From contig NZ_JYIX01000037.1 in assembly GCF_000956505.1 (NCBI RefSeq), forward strand, positions 276,129 to 340,128: a stretch of 64,000 nt of DNA, read 5' to 3'. The notes beneath the pieces are model-generated. The model worked only from the letters and a program-made list of their open reading frames with translations, had not been told where the DNA came from and ran no database searches. Both the position numbers and the translations under genes were made by a program. Every line of letters starts with the position of its first letter. Within the stretch, counting starts at the first letter, position 1. This document shows positions 42,983-52,808 of this stretch, one piece after another. The stretch comes from Microbacterium azadirachtae. Its GTDB lineage: Bacteria > Actinomycetota > Actinomycetes > Actinomycetales > Microbacteriaceae.

Positions 42983-43025
42983 ATCAAGAGGTTCCGCGAA
43001 TTGCCGCAGTTGGATCCTCCGGCGA

Positions 43026-43037
43026 GATATCGCAAAC
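43026..43037. promoter_or_regulatory. LacI-type operator, site 2
   Basis: GATATCGCAAAC matches site 1 at 10 of 12 positions and lies 55 bp (about five helical turns) from it, an arrangement that permits cooperative binding or looping. Confidence 0.5.
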
Positions 43038-43121
43038 ACGAGGGGGGTGACCGGAGCGTGGCCCTGCAGCGGGGCGCGCTCTCGTCGAGGGGCCCGGGGT
43101 AGGGATGTCTCGGGCTGGCGG

Positions 43122-44150
43122 TCAGCGGCGGGGTGCGGTGGTGGAGCGGCGCACGACGAGCTGCGGGGCGATCGATTCGGCCGGCGGCACGGCGCCCGGG
43201 TGCGAGATCGCGTGCAGGAGATGCTCGACGGCGATGCGGCCCACGTCGATGAACGGCTGCGCGACCGTCGTGAGCGCGGGGGAGCAGAACTCCGCGAGCG
43301 GGATGTCGTCGACGCCCACGATCGATACGTCCTCGGGGATCGTGCGGCCGAGCTCGGCGAACGCCCTGGCGAGGCCGAACGCCATCTCGTCGCTCGCGAC
43401 GAACACCGCGGTGACCTCGGGGATGCGGGCCAGGATCTGCCCCGCGCGGTGGCCCGAGGCGGGGGACCAGTCCCCGACGATCTCGGGCGGGGCCTCCCGG
43501 CCGGCGTCGGCGAGCGCCTCGCGCCAGCCCTGGGTACGGCTCGAGGCATCGAGCCACTGCTGCGGGCCCGCGACGTGCCAGACGGTCTCGTGACCGAGAT
43601 CCAGCAGGTGGCGGGTCGCGATCCGCCCCACCTCGCGCTGATCGACCGCGACCACCTGGGTCGACGCCGTGCGCGAGCCGTCGATCGTGATCGTCGGCAG
43701 TGTGCGGGTCAGCTCGTCGATCGCGCGCGTCGTCGAGATCAGCGGCACGGCGAGCACGATGCCCTCGACGCCCTGATCGGCGAGGCGCGACATGGCCTGC
43801 TCGATCTCGCCCGCATCGAGCGAGGGTGTCGTGACGGAGTTCACGATGTACCCGGCCTCGGACGCGGTGGTCTCGATGCCGACCGCGACCGCGCTGCGCG
43901 AGTAGAAGCCGGTGCGGAGCGAGACGACCCCGATCGCCCTGCTCCGCCCGGAGGACAGGGCGCGGGCGGCGTTGTTGCGCCGGTAGCCGAGCTGATCGAC
44001 CGCGGCGAGCACTTTCGCCCTGGTCTCGGGCTGCACGCTCGGGTTCCCGCTCAGCGTGCGGGAGACGGTCTGCGCCGAGACCCCGGCCAGGCGCGCGACG
44101 TCGGCCATTCCCGGGATGCGGCGGGGATCCGGCGTCGCTGTGGTCGTCAT
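43122..44150 (-). CDS. LacI-family transcriptional regulator
   Basis: 342 residues. HTH at about 15-40 (MADVARLAGVSAQTVSRTLSGNPSVQPETRAKVLAAVDQLGY) with hinge helix (NNAARALSSGRS), then a periplasmic-binding-type sugar domain. It lies upstream of and co-oriented with the secreted CBM32 protein gene, with two LacI-type operators in the gap, so it likely represses that gene until a sugar ligand appears. A shorter start at MADVARLAG is possible. Confidence 0.92.
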   Translation of the reverse strand: MTTTATPDPRRIPGMADVARLAGVSAQTVSRTLSGNPSVQPETRAKVLAAVDQLGYRRNNAARALSSGRSRAIGVVSLRTGFYSRSAVAVGIETTASEAGYIVNSVTTPSLDAGEIEQAMSRLADQGVEGIVLAVPLISTTRAIDELTRTLPTITIDGSRTASTQVVAVDQREVGRIATRHLLDLGHETVWHVAGPQQWLDASSRTQGWREALADAGREAPPEIVGDWSPASGHRAGQILARIPEVTAVFVASDEMAFGLARAFAELGRTIPEDVSIVGVDDIPLAEFCSPALTTVAQPFIDVGRIAVEHLLHAISHPGAVPPAESIAPQLVVRRSTTAPRR

Positions 44151-44223
44151 GGGGTCCGATCGTGGGTGGCGCGGGCGTCGTCCCGGCACACGTGCATGAT
44201 ATCGATCACATCGGGGGAGGCGT

Positions 44224-44271
44224 GCGAGGTGCTGTCGCGAGAGGCGCGCGAGGCGCTGTCTCGGGAGGCGC
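44224..44271. repeat. Two 24-bp tandem repeats upstream of the 44291 gene
   Basis: GCGAGGTGCTGTCGCGAGAG-GCGC at 44224-44247 and a copy with three changes at 44248-44271, ending 19 bp before the GTG start at 44291. Confidence 0.75.
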
Positions 44272-44290
44272 GCGGGCATAGCCTTGATCC

Positions 44291-44776
44291 GTGACCTCCT
44301 CCGAACCGGACGCCTCGCTCGCGATGCTCCTGGACAGGGCGCGCGCCGCCCTCTCTGGCCTGCCGCAGGAGGCGCTCGGGCGCGAGAAGACCTCGCGGTG
44401 GAGGGCGCCGCGCATCGTGCGCGCCGGATCCGCGTGGCACGTCGGCGTGCTCCTGATCGCGGATGACGCCGTGTTCGCCACGGCCGAGGTGCTGCGCGCC
44501 GCCGCACCCGTGCGCCGGGGTTACGCGGCGGAATCGGCGCGAGCAAGGGCGGAACGCTGCGCCGAGGCCTCGCGCGGCGGCTTCGCCGACGGCGAGACCG
44601 TGCACGTCGGATGGACCCCGATCGACGTCGCCGCCGTGTCGGCGGGCGGCTCGTCAGGTCCGCTCGCCCTCGCCGACGGTGTTCCGTCGGTGCGCTGGTC
44701 CGCGTCCGGCGCCCTCATGCCCCTCGCCGCCTACCTCGAAGACCGGATCGCCCTCCTCCGCGACGCCCGCCCCTGA
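44291..44776 (+). CDS. Uncharacterized soluble protein
   Basis: 161 residues from a GTG start. No family recognised; no signal peptide or membrane helix. Features: Arg-rich RAPRIVRAGSAWHVGVLLI core, Ala-rich helices, and a C-terminal VRWSASGALMPLAAYLEDRIALLRD. Third-position GC and continuous codon use support coding. Between the LacI gene and a long palindrome that follows 35 bp after its stop. Confidence 0.7.
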   Translation: MTSSEPDASLAMLLDRARAALSGLPQEALGREKTSRWRAPRIVRAGSAWHVGVLLIADDAVFATAEVLRAAAPVRRGYAAESARARAERCAEASRGGFADGETVHVGWTPIDVAAVSAGGSSGPLALADGVPSVRWSASGALMPLAAYLEDRIALLRDARP

Positions 44777-44810
44777 TCCGCGCCCGTCCCTGATCCGCGC
44801 GCGTCCCGCC

Positions 44811-44891
44811 CTGACCGCGAGACTCCAACTCCGCGACGAGACTGCGCGTATTTCATGCAGTCTCGTCGCCCAGTTGGAGTCTCGCGGTCAG
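44811..44891. repeat. 81-bp long interrupted palindrome
   Basis: Outer arms 44811-44830 and 44872-44891 are perfect 20-bp complements. Inside, a 3x3 unpaired CCG/CCC precedes a perfect 12-bp inner stem (44834-44845 with 44857-44868) and an 11-nt AT-richer loop (GCGTATTTCAT). It is followed by a short direct repeat of CAGCGGGC (44933-44960). It may act as terminator for both flanking convergent genes, but its size and shape suggest a dispersed palindromic element. Confidence 0.85.
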
Positions 44892-44972
44892 TGGGTCCTG
44901 CCGAGGCGGCGCGGCCAGCGGGGCAGCCCGGTCAGCGGGCCAGCGGGCCAGCGGGCCTGCGGGCCAAGCCTG

Positions 44973-45701
44973 TCAGCGGGCGAGGGCGCGCTCGCCGAAG
45001 CGGTGCAGGATCCTGGCCGGCTCGGTCACGATGGATCCGAGCACGGCCTCCTGCACGGTGTGGAACGCGTCGGGGTCGAAGTATCCGGTGGTGCGGTAGA
45101 ACACCATGCGGTCGGCGAAGTCGCGCGGCGACGGTTCGGGGTGGAACTGCGTCGCGTACAGATCGGCGCCCACGCGATACGCCTGCACCGGGCACGTGTC
45201 GTTGCCGGCGAGCAGCACCGCGCCCGGCGGCACCTCGGCTGACCCCTCCTTGTGCGCCGTGAAGGCGTGGAACACGGGTCCCGCGGGGCCGAAGAGCGGA
45301 TCTGCCGCGGCGTCCGTCGTACAGCGGATCTCGGCCGCCGTCGCCTCCTCCGGGGTCTCCATGCCGACCTCACCGCCGAGGAGGCGCGTGACCACGCCGA
45401 TCCCGAAGCACGTGAAGAACGCGGTCGTGGCGCCGTCGATCGCGCGTTCGGCGATCCGCTCCAGATCCGCCTCGACCCGTCGCTGCGCCTCGGACTTGCG
45501 GACGTCCGTCACGTTGAACGGGGAGCCGCCGATCACGAATCCGGCATAGCGGTCGAAGACGTCGTCGGGCAGCGCCGTGGTGGTGAGGTCGATACGGTCG
45601 AGTGCGTCGGCGTCGACGCCGAGGGCGACACGGAAGGACGCGCGCTCCGCCGTCGCCGCATCCAGCTCAGGGCGCACGCCGACATACAGAAGCGAGGCCA
45701 T
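44973..45701 (-). CDS. Class-I glutamine-amidotransferase-like protein
   Basis: 242 residues with the GATase-1 triad: nucleophile Cys98 in TCFGIG, His187 and Glu189 in QFHPEP. The oxyanion strand GFVIGGSPFNV is present. Stand-alone class-I amidotransferases of this type (GMP-synthase-like) are often peptidases or gamma-glutamyl hydrolases; substrate unknown. It is divergent from the ClpC-like gene. Confidence 0.9.
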   Translation of the reverse strand: MASLLYVGVRPELDAATAERASFRVALGVDADALDRIDLTTTALPDDVFDRYAGFVIGGSPFNVTDVRKSEAQRRVEADLERIAERAIDGATTAFFTCFGIGVVTRLLGGEVGMETPEEATAAEIRCTTDAAADPLFGPAGPVFHAFTAHKEGSAEVPPGAVLLAGNDTCPVQAYRVGADLYATQFHPEPSPRDFADRMVFYRTTGYFDPDAFHTVQEAVLGSIVTEPARILHRFGERALAR

Positions 45702-45811
45702 CCCTGGATTCTAGGCGAGCGGCGGAGGTCGGCGGAGCCGCGCCGCAACGCTCCGGAACACACGGGAGAGGACCGCGGGGAGGGAGCGGGAATACGAGGG
45801 GCAGGACCGTG

Positions 45812-45837
45812 TTGAAGTTGATAGCACAACGCTCAAG
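45812..45837 (+). promoter_or_regulatory. HAIR-like (HspR) site / promoter of the ClpC-like gene
   Basis: GTTGATA-7 bp-GCTCAAG at 45817-45837 matches the HspR HAIR consensus CTTGAGT-N7-ACTCAAG at 10 of 14 positions. A TTGAAG at 45812-45817 could be the -35. It lies 17 bp before the start of a Clp ATPase gene, the expected target class. Confidence 0.5.
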
Positions 45838-45853
45838 TTTGAGAGGAAGCGAA

Positions 45854-48412
<2,559 letters not shown>

Positions 48413-48454
48413 TCCTCACCCGATCGACCGACCCCACCGGTCGTTGAGCGCCCT

Positions 48455-48523
48455 TCGTCTCGTCGCTGCGCTCCTCGCTCAGGGACCGGGTATCCCGGTC
48501 CCTGAGCGAGCGCAGCGAGACGA
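48455..48523. repeat. Palindromic repeat element after the ClpC-like gene
   Basis: Left arm TCGTCTCG-TCG-CTGCGCTC-CTC-GCTCAGGGACCGGG and right arm the complement lacking the two 3-nt inserts, forming a 30-bp stem with two bulges and an almost zero loop. The same arm sequence recurs at 54560-54630 and, degenerately, at 21070-21113. Here it may also terminate the ClpC-like transcript. Confidence 0.85.
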
Positions 48524-48536
48524 TTGGCGCCGCGTT

Positions 48537-48566
48537 TCGTCTCGCTGGGCCTGCTCAGCGAGACGA
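48537..48566. terminator. 11-bp hairpin overlapping the end of the HTH-less LysR gene
   Basis: TCGTCTCGCTG, 8-nt loop, CAGCGAGACGA. It overlaps the final codons of the gene ending at 48555 and shares its TCGTCTCG end with the neighbouring palindromic repeat, so it may be a truncated copy used as a terminator. Confidence 0.6.
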
Positions 48567-49328
48567 TGTGGCGCGTCGGCCTCGTGCGACGCCGACGAAC
48601 GCCTCGATGTCGGGCGTGGTCGCAGCGGCCGGCCAGGCCAGCAGCACCGGGGAGACCGGCGCGTCGCGGAGGATCCGGTAGTCGACGTCCTTGCGGTGAT
48701 GCAGGCGTGCGAGGGACATCGGCGCGACGAGTATTCCGACGCCCGAGGCGACGGTCTCGACGGCAGCCTCGACGGTCTCGAGCGGAGGGATCCGAGACGG
48801 GACGGTCGGAAGGCCGAGGTCGCCCAGCACGTCCTCGCGCGTGGTGAGCAGCGTCTCGCCCTCCAGGTCTGCGGGGGAGAGCTCCTCGGCGGCAAGCAGA
48901 TGCGACTCGGCCCCGGCGATCACGACGGGGAGTTCCTCGTAGAGGGGGATGGCGTGCATGCCGTCCTTGTCGAACGGCCCGCGTACGAGCGCGAGGTCGA
49001 CGGTGCCCTCGGTCAGGGCGGTGCGCTGTGCGGCGAACGGGATCGGCACGAGCTCGAGGGCGACCAGCGGCATCCGCTCCTTCCAGGTGTCGATCCAGCG
49101 TCCCGGAGTCGCGCCGGGGACCGCCCCGAGGCGCAGGGTGCGGGGTTCATCGACCGTGGTCGGCGCGTCGAAGACGACCTTCTCCGCCTTCTTGCCGCGC
49201 GGTGCGGACTTCCCGGCGGGCTTCCCGCCGTTCTTGCCCTTGGCGGCCGGACCGCCGGCGGTGCTGCGAGCGCCGCCCTTCGCGGAGCGCACCGCGGGCT
49301 TGCGTCCGGATGCGCCTCGCCTGCTCAT
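48555..49328 (-). CDS. LysR substrate-binding-domain protein lacking the HTH
   Basis: 257 residues. The C-terminal 200 residues are a LysR effector domain (RTLRLGAVPGATPGRWIDTW, LTEGTVDLALVRGPFDKDGMHAIPLYEELPVVIAG, VASGVGILVAPMSLARLHH). Instead of the N-terminal HTH there is a 50-residue Lys/Arg/Gly/Ala/Ser-rich disordered stretch (SRRGASGRK ... GKSAPRGKKAEKV) resembling AT-hook-like tails. The ATG overlaps the stop of the SufR-like regulator gene by 4 bp. It may be a co-regulator, an anti-regulator or a non-specific DNA-binding sensor. Confidence 0.85.
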   Translation of the reverse strand: MSRRGASGRKPAVRSAKGGARSTAGGPAAKGKNGGKPAGKSAPRGKKAEKVVFDAPTTVDEPRTLRLGAVPGATPGRWIDTWKERMPLVALELVPIPFAAQRTALTEGTVDLALVRGPFDKDGMHAIPLYEELPVVIAGAESHLLAAEELSPADLEGETLLTTREDVLGDLGLPTVPSRIPPLETVEAAVETVASGVGILVAPMSLARLHHRKDVDYRILRDAPVSPVLLAWPAAATTPDIEAFVGVARGRRATSSR

Positions 49329-50062
49329 GGGTTCAGCGTACCGGCCCGGTGCTCTGGATTCCCTGCGCTGATGACGACGCAGCACCGCGCGGCGGCGGGA
49401 TCCAGCCGTGCTTCGACGTGGCGGCAGCCGAGGCCCTCGGCGACGCCGGACACATAGGCGTGGTTCATACCGCAGATGAGGTCGGTGTGGGCGCGGGCGA
49501 GGTCGTGGAACGGGCAGTTCGCCAACACGACGGCGTCATCGACCGACCGCGGTTCGTAGCCCTGGCCCGCCAGGGCGTGCCGCATCCGGTCCAGCTCGAG
49601 ATGCTCGTCGGGTCGGTCGTCCGCCGGAACCGGTGCGGGATCGGTGCAGATCCGTGCGCCATAGGCGTCGCCCTCGGTGCGCGCGACATCGCGCAGGGCG
49701 GCATCGATCGGGGTGCCATCGGCGGAGCGCTCGATGGCGCGCGCGAGCAGATGCCCCGCGAGATCGAAGTGCCGCGGCGGCAGCGAGACCGCGATCGTCT
49801 GCGCCGCACGCCGGTAGAGCTTGGCGGGACGCCCCGCGCCCGGACCGGAACGACCGGTGAGCCGGCGGAACTCGACGTCGAGGAGTCCCAGTTCGACGAG
49901 GCGGTCGAGCTGGAAGCGCGCGACATGCACGGGAACTTCGACGGCGTCGGCGGCGCTCTCCCGCGTCACGGCATCAGGCTGCGCGATCACGTGCTCGTAC
50001 AGCGCCCGCCGAGTGGGATCGGCCAGGGCGCCGATCCCCGCCGCCTGCTCCGAGATGCTCAT
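49325..50062 (-). CDS. SufR-like winged-helix regulator with cysteine-rich C-terminus
   Basis: 245 residues. N-terminal ArsR/DeoR-like winged helix (about 5-70), then a region like the SufR/metalloregulator family: CPFHDLARAHTDLICGMNHAYVSGVAEGLGC and ARCCVVI, giving Cys183-x13-Cys197-x15-Cys213-x13-Cys227-Cys228. This pattern fits an Fe-S- or metal-sensing repressor. ATG at 50062 is preferred over GTG at 50068; the weak ribosome site and TTAGAGT 7-8 nt upstream suggest a leaderless mRNA. Divergent from a DoxX-like gene; no suf genes nearby, so the target is likely local. Confidence 0.87.
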   Translation of the reverse strand: MSISEQAAGIGALADPTRRALYEHVIAQPDAVTRESAADAVEVPVHVARFQLDRLVELGLLDVEFRRLTGRSGPGAGRPAKLYRRAAQTIAVSLPPRHFDLAGHLLARAIERSADGTPIDAALRDVARTEGDAYGARICTDPAPVPADDRPDEHLELDRMRHALAGQGYEPRSVDDAVVLANCPFHDLARAHTDLICGMNHAYVSGVAEGLGCRHVEARLDPAAARCCVVISAGNPEHRAGTLNP

Positions 50063-50147
50063 ACCCACACTCTAACTGAAGATTCTCTTGATTTTAGAGA
50101 GCGGGAGTTCTAATTTTAAGGAAATACACATTTAGAAGGGAGCTGTC
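50063..50147. promoter_or_regulatory. AT-rich divergent promoter with repeated TCTAA/TTAGA half-sites
   Basis: This 85-bp gap is markedly AT-rich against a 70% GC background. TCTAA or its complement TTAGA occurs at 50071 (TCTAA), 50094 (TTAGA), 50109 (TCTAA) and 50132 (TTAGA), so pairs TTAGA-N10-TCTAA and TCTAA-N18-TTAGA form inverted repeats. Likely operator region for the divergent SufR-like regulator. Confidence 0.6.
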
Positions 50148-50579
50148 ATGACCACCTCGACCCAGACCAAGACCGTGGCCCGTCCTCCGCTGTTGCAGGA
50201 CGGATACCGGCAGGCCTTCCTGCTGTTGCGGACCGTCTTCACCGTCGCGCCGATCCTGTTCGGACTCGACAAGTTCGTGCGCGTTCTCAAGCCTGACTGG
50301 GAGGTGTACCTGGCTCCCTGGATGAACGGCATGATCGGCATGGACGCGCACACCTTCATGTACATCGTCGGTGCCGTCGAGATCGTTGCGGGGATCCTGG
50401 TCGCGTTCCTGCCGCGGATCGGTGGCTACGTCGTCGCGCTATGGCTGCTCGGCATCATCGTGAGCCTCGTCAGCGTCGGCGGGTACCTCGATATCGCGCT
50501 GCGCGACTTCGGACTGCTCGTGGGCGCACTCGCCCTGTCCAGCCTGGCCGCAGGGCGCAAGAGCGACCGCACTCGTTGA
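50148..50579 (+). CDS. DoxX-like small membrane protein
   Basis: 143 residues with four membrane helices (roughly 22-42, 70-88, 92-110, 113-132) and the DoxX-like opening RQAFLLLRTVFTVAPILFGLDKFV and GAVEIVAGILVAFLPRIGGYVVALWL. AGAAGGGAG precedes the ATG. DoxX-like proteins are linked to redox and respiratory stress; the divergent cysteine-rich regulator supports a redox-responsive role (inference). It ends before a clear terminator. Confidence 0.82.
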   Translation: MTTSTQTKTVARPPLLQDGYRQAFLLLRTVFTVAPILFGLDKFVRVLKPDWEVYLAPWMNGMIGMDAHTFMYIVGAVEIVAGILVAFLPRIGGYVVALWLLGIIVSLVSVGGYLDIALRDFGLLVGALALSSLAAGRKSDRTR

Positions 50580-50588
50580 AGGCAGACC

Positions 50589-50623
50589 GAGAAGGCGTGC
50601 GCCCAGGGGACGCGCGCCTTCTC
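50589..50623 (+). terminator. Terminator hairpin after the DoxX-like gene
   Basis: GAGAAGGCG pairs with CGCCTTCTC, with further pairing (one wobble, one mismatch) inward to a GC-rich loop; begins 10 bp after the stop codon. Confidence 0.75.
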
Positions 50624-50696
50624 CGTGCGTGCGAGTGCGGAGGCGTCGTCCTCCGCGAGTTGCGCGGCTGAGCCTGCGCGGTTCAGCCGGCGCCGC

Positions 50697-51104
50697 TCAG
50701 GCGGCGAGCCAGAGCCCCTTGCGATCGGTATCCAGCGTCATGCCGGCGGCGATGATCTCGTCATCCCCGATGCGGGCGCCGCGCGCGATGTGCGCTCCGG
50801 CGCCGACCTCGGTGCGGACGCCGATGCTGGCGCCGTCCCCGATCACGGCCCCCTGCCCGATATGGGCATGGGCCTCGATCCGGGCGTTCACGCCCACGAC
50901 CGCGTCGGGTTCGATCCAGGCTCCGCGCGCGACGCGCGCTCCGGCCCCGACCTTCGCGCGCGGTTCGACGTAGGCGCCCGCTTCCACGACCGCCTGCGGG
51001 TGCACCTTGGCACCGTGCGCGATGAGGCCGCGGCCGTTGGCGTGCTTGCGATAGCGCAGCGTGCCGCCCTGGCCGTCCTCGATGTCGACGTAGTTCTTGC
51101 CCAC
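50697..51104 (-). CDS. Hexapeptide-repeat (left-handed beta-helix) protein
   Basis: 135 residues, GTG start behind GGGAGG. From about residue 30 the chain is continuous hexapeptide turns ([LIV]-G-x-x-x-x: AHGAKVHPQAVVEAGAYVEPRAKVGAGARVARGAWIEPDAVVG...), enough for about four coils of a left-handed beta-helix. The acyltransferase catalytic His/loop is not obvious and it is shorter than most transferases of this type, so enzymatic activity is uncertain. Confidence 0.88.
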   Translation of the reverse strand: MGKNYVDIEDGQGGTLRYRKHANGRGLIAHGAKVHPQAVVEAGAYVEPRAKVGAGARVARGAWIEPDAVVGVNARIEAHAHIGQGAVIGDGASIGVRTEVGAGAHIARGARIGDDEIIAAGMTLDTDRKGLWLAA

Positions 51105-51215
51105 GAAAACCTCCCGTGCCCGGGACTTTCCCCGGATACATCTGCAACCGTGACGGCGGCGGATCTATTCCCGTGCACACACTTCGCGCGTGTCGTGCAC
51201 GCGCTGTGACGCGGG

Positions 51216-51989
51216 TCAGCGCTGGCAGCGGGGGCACCAGAAGGTGCGGCGCTCCTCGGTCGGATCCGCGCCGAGCTCGCCGCTCTCGATGAGCGCGCCG
51301 CAGCGCCGGCAGGTGCGGTGCGCCCGTCCGTAGACCCAGGTCGTCCGACCGCGCTGGGCGACGCCGGTGAACGTGCGGTCGAGGCGATCCCGGTTGGCGC
51401 GGATCGTGCGCGCCCCGAGCTCCAGCAGGGCGGTGACGTCGACGTCTGTCGCGGGCGTCGTGGGGCGCACTCCGCGCAGGAACAGCAGCTCCGCGGCGTA
51501 CTCGTTGCCGAATCCCGCGACGTTGCGCTGGTCGAGCAGTGCGACGTGGATCGGGCGCCGGTCGGCGCCGAGGCGGCGCGCCGCTTCGGCGAGGTCCCAG
51601 TCGGCGCCCAGCGGATCGGGTCCGAGGTGCGCGACGAGCGTGTCCTCCTGCGCGGTGGGCACGAGCGCCAGCATCGAGACGTCGAAGCCGACCGCCTCCG
51701 CGTCCGCGGTGCTCACGATCGCGCGGGCGGTGTAGCCGGGAGCCCGCCAGCGCTCGCCGGGCCGGTACAGGTGCCAGGCGCCGTCCATGCGCAGGTGCGA
51801 GCGGAGCGTCGAGTCGCCGATCCTCATCAGGATGTGCTTGCCGCGCGGCACCACGGAGTGCACGACGGACCCGGTGAGGTCGGCGGTCGCGAGCTCCGGC
51901 ACCCGCAGGTCGAAGCGGGTGACCACGCCGTCGCGCAGTGCGTCGTCGAGACGGTGCGCCACGCGGTAGACGGTGTCGCCCTCAGGCAT
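51216..51989 (-). CDS. Fpg/Nei-family DNA glycosylase (Nei2-like)
   Basis: 257 residues. Begins MPEGDTV with the catalytic Pro2/Glu3 exposed after Met removal; H2TH region (RNVAGFGNEYAAELLFLRGVRP); C-terminal zinc finger CRRCGAL...FWCPRCQR. MPEGDTV points to the actinobacterial Nei2 branch (oxidised pyrimidine repair). Start chosen at that motif. It overlaps the end of the EI24 gene by 8 bp, on the same strand. Confidence 0.94.
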   Translation of the reverse strand: MPEGDTVYRVAHRLDDALRDGVVTRFDLRVPELATADLTGSVVHSVVPRGKHILMRIGDSTLRSHLRMDGAWHLYRPGERWRAPGYTARAIVSTADAEAVGFDVSMLALVPTAQEDTLVAHLGPDPLGADWDLAEAARRLGADRRPIHVALLDQRNVAGFGNEYAAELLFLRGVRPTTPATDVDVTALLELGARTIRANRDRLDRTFTGVAQRGRTTWVYGRAHRTCRRCGALIESGELGADPTEERRTFWCPRCQR

Positions 51990-52761
51990 GCGTGGTCCCC
52001 TCTCCGGTGAGGTCTGCGGATCCATCCACGACGGCGCGATCGGTCAGGGCACGGGCCAGCATCGTGGATCCGGCGACGGCCGCGGGCATCGTGATGACCG
52101 CGCCGAGCGGGACCATGAAGCAGAGCTGGGTGGCGACGCCGAAGCCGAGAACGCGCGCGCGCCCTGCACCGAGCAGTCGCAGCCGGGCGTCGTGGTCGAG
52201 GCCGCGGGCGTCGAAGGCCCGTCCCGTCAGCTCCCGCGCGAGCAGCCGTCCCGACAGCAGCACCCCGACCACGGTCGCGAGCACGCCGCCCACGAACGGG
52301 ATGAAGCCCAGGACCAGGGTGAGCAGCGCGACGAGCGCGCCGAGCAGGATCAGGCGCAGGCCCTCGCCGACGGTGCTCCAGAAGCCGGTCTCGCCGGTCG
52401 GTTCCTCGCCTCCCAGCGATCGCTCCACCTCGCGCCAGATGCGCTGGTAGAACGGGTCGCCGATCGTGAGCGTGAGCGCGGTGAACACCAGTCCGGACAA
52501 GACCGCCGCCGCGATGAAGACCACGATGCCGAGCGCGATGCGCAACGCGTCGCGCCATCCCGAGATCCAGCCGTCAGCGAAGGGCGTCAACCAGGCCGTG
52601 ATCCCGCCGAGAGAGAAGCCCAGCGGGATCAGCGCCGCCGCGAGCACGAGGAAGCTGATCGCGGCCGGGATGAGTCCGAGCGCGAGCAGGCGCGGGTGCG
52701 TGCGCCACAGGCCGAATCCGCGCACCAGGGTGCCGAATCCTGCAGCGAACTCGCGGATCAT
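51982..52761 (-). CDS. EI24/CysZ-like membrane protein
   Basis: 259 residues with about five or six membrane segments and the EI24-domain pattern (GFGTLVRGFGLWRTHPRLLALGLIPAAISF; LGFIPFVGGVLATVVGVLLSGRLLARE; DARLRLLGAGRARVLGFGVATQLCFMVPLGAVITMPAAVAGSTML). CysZ relatives move sulfate, but many EI24 proteins have no known function. Start at MIREF has GGTGG upstream; co-transcribed with nei. Confidence 0.88.
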   Translation of the reverse strand: MIREFAAGFGTLVRGFGLWRTHPRLLALGLIPAAISFLVLAAALIPLGFSLGGITAWLTPFADGWISGWRDALRIALGIVVFIAAAVLSGLVFTALTLTIGDPFYQRIWREVERSLGGEEPTGETGFWSTVGEGLRLILLGALVALLTLVLGFIPFVGGVLATVVGVLLSGRLLARELTGRAFDARGLDHDARLRLLGAGRARVLGFGVATQLCFMVPLGAVITMPAAVAGSTMLARALTDRAVVDGSADLTGEGTTHA

Positions 52762-52808
52762 GCCACCAGGGTATGCGTCCTGCGCGGCGGTCGCGGATCC
52801 GGCTCGGC

